Assembly: GCF_014646055.1 (NCBI RefSeq)
Contig: NZ_BMMS01000001.1
Coordinates: 457,892-521,891 of the forward strand
From: Wenjunlia tyrosinilytica
GTDB lineage: Bacteria; Actinomycetota; Actinomycetes; Streptomycetales; Streptomycetaceae
DNA: 64,000 bases
Direction of reading: 5' to 3'
Below the pieces are notes generated by a model. The model was not told the DNA's origin and did no database searches. It saw only the letters and a program-made list of their open reading frames with translations. The first letter of the stretch is position 1. Every line of letters begins with the position of its first letter. Shown here one piece after another: positions 59,048 to 64,000 of this stretch. The position numbers and the translations under genes were made by a program.

Positions 59048-60697
59048 GGCAGCCGCTCCGTACCGCTCACGCACCTGCCGGTACCGGCCGAGTTCCTCCT
59101 CGATCGGTGCCAGCACCAGCGCCCGGCCGCGGTCCTCCGCGGCCTCCCTCAGCCGTCGTTCCACCTCGTCGCCGTGAGCCCGCGCGGGTTCGCCAGCGGC
59201 GTCCGCGCACAGCCGCGCCAGCCCGGTCCCGCCCGCCACTCCGCCCGCGAGCAGCACGCCGGACAGCCAGGAGGACCAGTTCCACAACCCCCCGACGTCC
59301 GCCAGGAACCCGGCCGCCCCCACCACCGCGGCCATCGCCAGCAGCCACTGCCCCACCTGGACGGCTCGCCACCACCACGGCCCGGCGCTTCGCTGCGCGG
59401 CCGCACCACCCCCCGCCACCGCCCTGTCGAGCTCATGGCCGAGCTCACCGCCGCCGCGTTCCGCGGTCCGCCGCACCGCGGCCGCCCATGGCGCGGGCAA
59501 CCCCACCGTCACCTCCTCGACCAGGTCACGCACCGCCTCGTCCACGACGGCACGCTGCGCCATCGACGGTCGGCCCACCGCCCGCGGACCCACCGCCCGT
59601 TGCTCGGCCGCAAGGTGCCCGGCCGACGGTCGGCCCGCCGCCCGTTGAGCGGCCGACCGGTCGCAGGGGTGCGGCTCGTCGCCGAGCCCTCGCACCAACC
59701 GCCCTCCATATCTGCTGAAGGGCGTCGCGCACGTGTCCTCGGCCTGCCGCAGGTAGCCGCGCCTAGCCGCCTGCCCGGCCGCCCGGGCTCCGACCGCCTC
59801 CCCGAGCCGTTGCAGAAACCGTTCCCCGGCCTCCTCGCCGAGCCCGGCCGCCCCGTGCCCCACGTACACCGGCCGCAGCATCGAGGCCGCACGGTCCAGA
59901 TCCGCGCGGATACGCCTGTTCGCCGCGCCGCGTTCGCGCACCACCTGCCCCAGCGTCTCCCGCAGTTCCTCGACCCCTTCCCCCGTCAGAGCCGAGGTCG
60001 CCAGCACCTGGGTCCCGGCCTCGCCGTGCTCGCCCACCGCCAGGCCGTCCTCGTCGAGCAGCCTGCGCAAATCGTCGGTGCACTGGGGGACCGCGTCCTC
60101 GGGCAGCCGGTCCATCTGGTTGAGCACCACCAGCATCACGTCGGCATGGCCCGCCATCGGCCGCAGATAGCGTTCGTGCACGGCGGCGTCCGCGTACTTC
60201 TCGGGGTCCAGCACCCACACCACGACGTCGACGAGCTCGACCAGCCGGTCCACCTCGGCCCGGTGGCGCGGATCGACGGAGTCGTGGTCCGGCAGATCGA
60301 GAAGGATCAGCCCCGCCAGCTCCGCCTCCACCGAGAGCCTGCCCGTGTCGAGCACGCTGCGCCGGGCGAACCTCAGCCGCTGCGGCACCCCCAGCCGGTC
60401 GAGCAGATCGCCCGCCGCCCGGGGGTCCCAGACACAGGCGACCGGTGCGCTCGTGGTCGGGCGGCGGGCTCCGACCATGGACAGGTCGAGGCCGCAGATG
60501 GCGTTGAACAGCGACGACTTGCCGCTCCCCGTCGCCCCGGCCAGCGCCACCACCGTGTGGTCGAGGGACAGGCGGCGGCGCTCGCCGACCCGGTCCAGCA
60601 ACCGACGCGCCTCGCCCAGCGCCCCTTCGTCCACGCGCTTGCCCGACAGCTTGATCAGGTCCTCGAAGGCGTTGAGCCGTTGCTGGATCGCGACCAC
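59039..60697 (-). CDS. dynB: Dynamin-like GTPase with membrane helices (DynB-like)
   Basis: A 552-residue dynamin-like protein. The GTPase domain (about 45-250) has P-loop GATGSGKSS, G3 LDLPDHDS and G4-like LNQMDRLP. A helical stalk region follows, and then two hydrophobic segments (QVGQWLLAMAAVVGAAGFLADV and WLSGVLLAGGVAGGTGLARL, about 450-510) and a coiled C-terminus. In Streptomyces, DynA and DynB stabilise FtsZ ladders during sporulation septation, and DynB is the membrane-integral partner. The GTG at 60697 has GGAGAGG 7 nt upstream; only 4 bp separate it from dynA. Assignment of the A/B labels relies on the membrane helices. Confidence 0.85.
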   Translation of the reverse strand: MVAIQQRLNAFEDLIKLSGKRVDEGALGEARRLLDRVGERRRLSLDHTVVALAGATGSGKSSLFNAICGLDLSMVGARRPTTSAPVACVWDPRAAGDLLDRLGVPQRLRFARRSVLDTGRLSVEAELAGLILLDLPDHDSVDPRHRAEVDRLVELVDVVVWVLDPEKYADAAVHERYLRPMAGHADVMLVVLNQMDRLPEDAVPQCTDDLRRLLDEDGLAVGEHGEAGTQVLATSALTGEGVEELRETLGQVVRERGAANRRIRADLDRAASMLRPVYVGHGAAGLGEEAGERFLQRLGEAVGARAAGQAARRGYLRQAEDTCATPFSRYGGRLVRGLGDEPHPCDRSAAQRAAGRPSAGHLAAEQRAVGPRAVGRPSMAQRAVVDEAVRDLVEEVTVGLPAPWAAAVRRTAERGGGELGHELDRAVAGGGAAAQRSAGPWWWRAVQVGQWLLAMAAVVGAAGFLADVGGLWNWSSWLSGVLLAGGVAGGTGLARLCADAAGEPARAHGDEVERRLREAAEDRGRALVLAPIEEELGRYRQVRERYGAAAED

Positions 60698-60701
60698 TGC
60701 C

Positions 60702-62234
60702 TCACCTCTCCTTCTCCACGACGGACAGCGCGGCGATCAGCTCCACCTGCTGGTCAGGGGTCACGTCCAAGTCGTCGAGCAGCGCCAACCGCCGCTCGCT
60801 CCCGCCGCGCACCAGTCCCCCGATGCGCGTACGCAGGTCGTCGGCGGCGGCCTCGACCGGCCCGGTCGCCTCCGCACCCGGAGCCTTGAGAACGGCGGCG
60901 GCCAGCCTCTCCGCGGCCGCCCGGCTCCCGGCGAGCTCGACCAGCCGGTCCTGCCATCCCCCGACAACCGCCTCCGCCCGGCCATGGACGGTGTCGGAGT
61001 CGTCGAAGCCCCCGTCATGGACCTCGGCGCAGTCCTCGGCGTAGTCCTCGGCGTAGTCGCCAGTGCAGTTCTCGGCCTCCTCGGCGAGAGCGGCACCGGC
61101 CGGATCACGCGCCCAGCCCTCGGCGGCACGTCCGGCGGCCTCGTCCAACGACGAGCGCAGCAGCGCCGCCAGCCCGCTGCCGAACGCTTCCCACAGTCCC
61201 CCGCGCTCGCCGGTGGCGGTGTACTCGGACCAGCGGGCAAGGGCTTCCCCGCTGATGAGCGCGCCGCTGTCCAGCGCATGGCCGATCTCGCGCCGTGCCC
61301 GGGCGTAGGCCTCGTCCACACACGCCGACAGACGCAGCGCGGCGGCGTGCTGCGTCGCCGAGGCCGAGGCGAGTTCGGGGATGCGGGCGCGCAACGAGTC
61401 GAGTACCCCGCTCGCCGTCCGCACCGTCGCGTTCGCTCTGACCCAGCGGTCCTGGGCGTGCTCCCGCAGCCACTCCCGCAGCCCGGCGACGGCGCTCCTG
61501 GGCAGCAGGCCGCCATGGCCGACGGACTCGGGCAGCTCGGGGACGGTGAAGCGGGGCACGCCGCGGAGCCCTGCCCTGGCGAGCATGTTCCCGTAGTGCT
61601 CGGAGAGCTCGTCGGCAACGCGGTGCGGCACCCGGTCCAGCACCGTGACCAGCGTGACGTTGTACTCCCGGGCCGTCCGCAGGAGGTTCCAGGGCACGGC
61701 GTCGGCGTAACGGGAGGCGCTGGTGACGAAGATCCAGATGTCGGCGGCGCAGACGAGCTCGGCGGCGAGTTCGCGGCCCCGGGTCTCGAGGGAGTCGATG
61801 TCGGGCGCGTCGAGGAGGGCGAGGCCGGGGGGCAGCGCGAGGCTCCCGACCAGGCGCAGCGTCTCGCCTCGCGCCAGTTTCGGCAGGACGCGCCGGTCCC
61901 CGAACCAGTCCAGGTCGTCGGGGTGGCACACCAGGACGGGGGTGCGGGTGGTGGGGCGCAGGAACCCGGCCGGGGAGACCTCCTTGCCGACGAGCGAGTT
62001 GACCAGGGTGGACTTGCCTGCGCCGGTCGACCCGCCGACGACGGCGAGCAGGGGGGCGTCGGGCATGCGTAGCCTTGGCAGGAGGTAGTCGTCGAGCTGG
62101 TCGAGGAGGTCCTGCCGGGCCCGCCGGGCCCGCGCGGCCCCTGGCACAGCGAGTGGAAAGCACGCGGCGTCCACGCGGTCGCGCAGTGCGGCCAGCGCCT
62201 TGAGCAGCTCGGGCCCTACTTCCAAGATCGCCAC
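60702..62234 (-). CDS. dynA: Dynamin-like GTPase (DynA-like)
   Basis: A 510-residue dynamin-like GTPase without evident membrane helices. P-loop [10 protein letters not shown] (about 67-76), switch region [16 protein letters not shown]3 LLDAPDIDS, and TVLDRVP near G4 define the domain. A C-terminal helical part contains an acidic repeat ([16 protein letters not shown]) of unknown purpose. It is first in the dynA-dynB pair, which together remodel or tether the septal membrane during sporulation cell division. The GTG at 62234 is used; its leader is weak. Promoter must lie in the gap up to tRNA-Arg. Confidence 0.87.
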   Translation of the reverse strand: MAILEVGPELLKALAALRDRVDAACFPLAVPGAARARRARQDLLDQLDDYLLPRLRMPDAPLLAVVGGSTGAGKSTLVNSLVGKEVSPAGFLRPTTRTPVLVCHPDDLDWFGDRRVLPKLARGETLRLVGSLALPPGLALLDAPDIDSLETRGRELAAELVCAADIWIFVTSASRYADAVPWNLLRTAREYNVTLVTVLDRVPHRVADELSEHYGNMLARAGLRGVPRFTVPELPESVGHGGLLPRSAVAGLREWLREHAQDRWVRANATVRTASGVLDSLRARIPELASASATQHAAALRLSACVDEAYARARREIGHALDSGALISGEALARWSEYTATGERGGLWEAFGSGLAALLRSSLDEAAGRAAEGWARDPAGAALAEEAENCTGDYAEDYAEDCAEVHDGGFDDSDTVHGRAEAVVGGWQDRLVELAGSRAAAERLAAAVLKAPGAEATGPVEAAADDLRTRIGGLVRGGSERRLALLDDLDVTPDQQVELIAALSVVEKER

Positions 62235-62596
62235 TCGTGAAGAATGCCCTTGTTCAGGGGGTTATCAAAGCTCCAAAAGGCCGATCCGTCCCTTTCGGCG
62301 GCCATTCGACCCGCGCGGGGGAACCAGACCCCGGTCCCCCAGGCATAACGACTGCACAACGCCCATCACGGAGTGCGCCAAAAGCGATGCACATTTCGCT
62401 CTTGCCTGCGATTATCAGACCGCTTCACGGAACCTCCACATCGTGTCACGGAGGTGAAGCAGCCGGTACGAGGGCCGCAGACCCTTATCCTTGTCCCCGG
62501 CAAGGTCACGGAACCGCCGCGCCAGCCAGCCCAACGGCCCGCACGGTCGGCACCGCCGTGACGCCGGGGGCAGATGGCAATCGCGGCCGCAGTCCA
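62235..62596. other. Divergent gap between dynA and tRNA-Arg
   Basis: This 362-bp stretch should hold the dynA promoter (leftward) and the tRNA-Arg promoter (rightward). Its middle part, about 62340-62460, is somewhat less GC-rich. No ORF was accepted and no -35/-10 pair is convincing. Confidence 0.4.
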
Positions 62597-62669
62597 GCCC
62601 CCGTAGCTCAGTGGATAGAGCAGGCGCCTTCTAAGCGCTTGGCCGCAGGTTCGAGTCCTGCCGGGGGCA
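62597..62669 (+). tRNA. tRNA-Arg(TCT)
   Basis: The acceptor stem GCCCCCG pairs with CGGGGGC. The D-arm GCTCAGTGGATAGAGC, anticodon loop CTTCTAA (anticodon TCT) and T-arm GCAGGTTCGAGTCCTGC are canonical. The discriminator is A and CCA is not encoded. An integrase gene ends about 180 bp beyond the 3' end, so this tRNA is the likely attachment site. Confidence 0.95.
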
Positions 62670-62700
62670 CTCCCGTCGGCCCTCCCTCGGGGAGGGCCTT
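62640..62700. other. Candidate attachment site (attL) of an integrated element
   Basis: Tyrosine integrases of actinobacterial elements usually recombine at the tRNA 3' half. The segment from the anticodon stem to the end of tRNA-Arg is the expected core, and the integrase gene lies directly downstream. The matching direct repeat is outside the window, so the borders are inferred. Confidence 0.5.
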
Positions 62701-62702
62701 TT
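62678..62702 (+). terminator. Terminator of tRNA-Arg
   Basis: GGCCCTCC (62678-62685), loop CTCGG, GGAGGGCC (62691-62698), followed by TTTT. A classical rho-independent terminator 9 nt past the tRNA. Confidence 0.9.
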
Positions 62703-62846
62703 GGCTGGTCAGGCACCCTCCACTCACCAACGCAGCAGCGCCGGACCGCCCCCGAATGATCACGGGGAGGTCCGGCGCTGTCCGGCTGTCACCGGATCTC
62801 TGCGGGTGGCTGTGTCGAATACGTGTCGAAGTTCTGGGAGGCCGTC

Positions 62847-64000
62847 TCAGGCTTCCGGGTAGAGCGCTGAGAGGTCCTGTACCCCCTCGACGCGCGCTTG
62901 GTAGTCCTTGAGCTGTCCCGAGACACACCGGGCGTAGATCGCCAGCAGGATCGCCACGCTGTTGCCCGCCCACTCCGCCACCTGTGCCGGGGGGATGCCG
63001 CTGTTGAGCCACGTCGTCAAACAGGTGTGACGCAGGTCGTACACCCGCTTGCCGGTGGGCGACTCGTAGTCGTCGGCGGACAGTGACGCCTTGCGGGCCC
63101 CACCCCAAGCGCGCCGGATCACCGAGCCTGCGAGGATGCCGCCGTTCTCGGCCTGGAACAGCCGGTCGCCGGGCTTCAGCTTCTCGGCTTCGATGTGCTC
63201 GCGGAGAACCCGGGTCAGTGCAGGGTGGCACGGCACTATGCGCGTGTCGCCTTGCGCTCTGCCCTTGAGATGACGCTCTTCGTGAACCTCGCCGGTGTCC
63301 GTCCACTGCTTGCCCACCTCGGGCTGAGCGGTGTGGAGCAACAGCTCGCCCCACTGCTCCTCGGCATCTGCGTCCGGGAGGGTGACGTCCCTCACGCGCA
63401 TGGCCACTGCCTCTTCAGGGCGGGGCCCCGCGTAGTACAGCGTCGCGAAGAATGCGTGCAGACGTGGTCCACCACGGGGCCGTCGGCGGACCCACCCAAG
63501 CAGGGCAGCGGCCTGGCTGGGATTGAGCAGGCAGCGCTTGTCCACTGCGGTGGAGGTCTTTGGAGCCGTGCCTCTCCCCTTTGGCAGTGGGTTGGTCCGC
63601 AGGATGTTGCGTTGCATCGCGTACTTCATCGCGACGTTCAGGATGCGGCGGCTGCGCTTCTGCGACCATGCGGCCGTAGGGGCGCCGTTCAGCTTCGTGT
63701 CGATGGCGGTCAGTACCGCCTCGACCTTCTCCGGGTCTTCCCAGGACGCCATCGTGAGCGAGTTGCGCTCAACCCATTTCAGGATGGCCACCACGTCGGG
63801 CGGAGCGTCCGCCCTGCGGTTGGCGTTGAACGCCCACTCTCGGAGCGCTGTGCGGACGTCGATGGGTCGGAACTGAGTGGGCTGGGTGCGGAGTAGGGCG
63901 ACGGTCGTCGTCATGAGGGTCTTGGCCACGTTCTTGCGGCTGTTGCCCGCGAGCCGCGGCCATCTGGCATCCATGTGCTGGATCGCGAAGTCGTACCAGC
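62847..64000 (-). CDS. Tyrosine site-specific integrase (N-terminus beyond window)
   Basis: The frame stays open to base 64000, so the upstream part (WYDFAIQHMDARWP... continues) lies outside; about 384 codons are visible. The N-terminal SAM-like DNA-binding domain (about 60-130 of the visible chain) precedes the catalytic domain: Arg of YYAGPRPEEAVAMRVRDV, the YDLRHTCLTTWLNSGI box, EWAGNSVAILLAIY with the presumed nucleophile Tyr in AIYARCVSG. Position 1 of the HxxR box is Tyr and the usual GHS is GNS, variants I recall as common in Streptomyces AICE-type integrases. It excises or inserts an element at the adjacent tRNA-Arg. Confidence 0.92.
   Translation of the reverse strand, partial: WYDFAIQHMDARWPRLAGNSRKNVAKTLMTTTVALLRTQPTQFRPIDVRTALREWAFNANRRADAPPDVVAILKWVERNSLTMASWEDPEKVEAVLTAIDTKLNGAPTAAWSQKRSRRILNVAMKYAMQRNILRTNPLPKGRGTAPKTSTAVDKRCLLNPSQAAALLGWVRRRPRGGPRLHAFFATLYYAGPRPEEAVAMRVRDVTLPDADAEEQWGELLLHTAQPEVGKQWTDTGEVHEERHLKGRAQGDTRIVPCHPALTRVLREHIEAEKLKPGDRLFQAENGGILAGSVIRRAWGGARKASLSADDYESPTGKRVYDLRHTCLTTWLNSGIPPAQVAEWAGNSVAILLAIYARCVSGQLKDYQARVEGVQDLSALYPEA

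Overview
The window is a high-GC actinobacterial chromosome segment, almost certainly from a Streptomyces. Supporting signs are strong third-position GC bias, frequent GTG/TTG starts with AGGAGG-type leaders, Tat and LAxTG-type sortase substrates, the csnR-K chitosan operon with its CsnR box, and the sporulation genes dynA-dynB-ssbB. From memory, the gene order resembles the S. coelicolor region from tig to ssbB/dynAB. It is mostly core chromosome; only the right edge looks like an integrated element.

Left part (1-8.9 kb): trigger factor (cut by the edge), tRNA-Pro(TGG) and tRNA-Gly(TCC), a tiny membrane protein, an HATPase anti-sigma-like protein, a membrane SpoIIE-type phosphatase, an Eis-like acetyltransferase, rpiB-nei, an amino-acid permease and a DsbA-fold mycothiol nitroreductase-like protein. 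Central-left part (8.9-31.8 kb): two paralogous M1 aminopeptidases (PepN) flank an AbiEi/nuclease-like protein, a LAHTG surface protein, a Tat-exported metallophosphoesterase and a large S8 protease. Then come malQ, an amidase, a multidomain secreted GH84 protein whose catalytic Asp pair is incomplete, an HNH endonuclease and an MscS channel.

31.9-39.1 kb is the csnR-E-F-G-H-K operon: ROK repressor, ABC importer, GH4 glycosidase and BadF/BcrA-type sugar kinase. It has a TTGACA-N18-TACGTT promoter overlaid by a perfect CsnR-box palindrome and ends in a strong hairpin.

39.3-50.0 kb is the most interesting block. Seven same-strand genes combine a GlnX-like four-helix membrane sensor, a GlnH-like solute-binding protein, a helical protein of unknown function, a PknG-type kinase with TPRs, a PP2C phosphatase, a vWA protein and an FHA protein. 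The kinase, phosphatase and FHA protein all carry cysteine zinc ribbons joined to their catalytic or reader domains by long low-complexity linkers. The layout looks like the mycobacterial GlnH-GlnX-PknG nutrient-sensing module joined to a kinase/PP2C/vWA triad of the kind described for Ter systems.

Right part (50-64 kb): a PCMT-like methyltransferase, a truncated globin, a cytochrome P450, an ettA-thioesterase-hypothetical operon, a thioester (TQXA) surface protein, ssbB, dynB and dynA, then tRNA-Arg(TCT) with a tyrosine integrase about 180 bp beyond its 3' end, running off the window. Several gene ends are followed by degenerate short tandem repeats, two of them with the same 17-bp period. 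No CRISPR array, rRNA or insertion sequence was seen.
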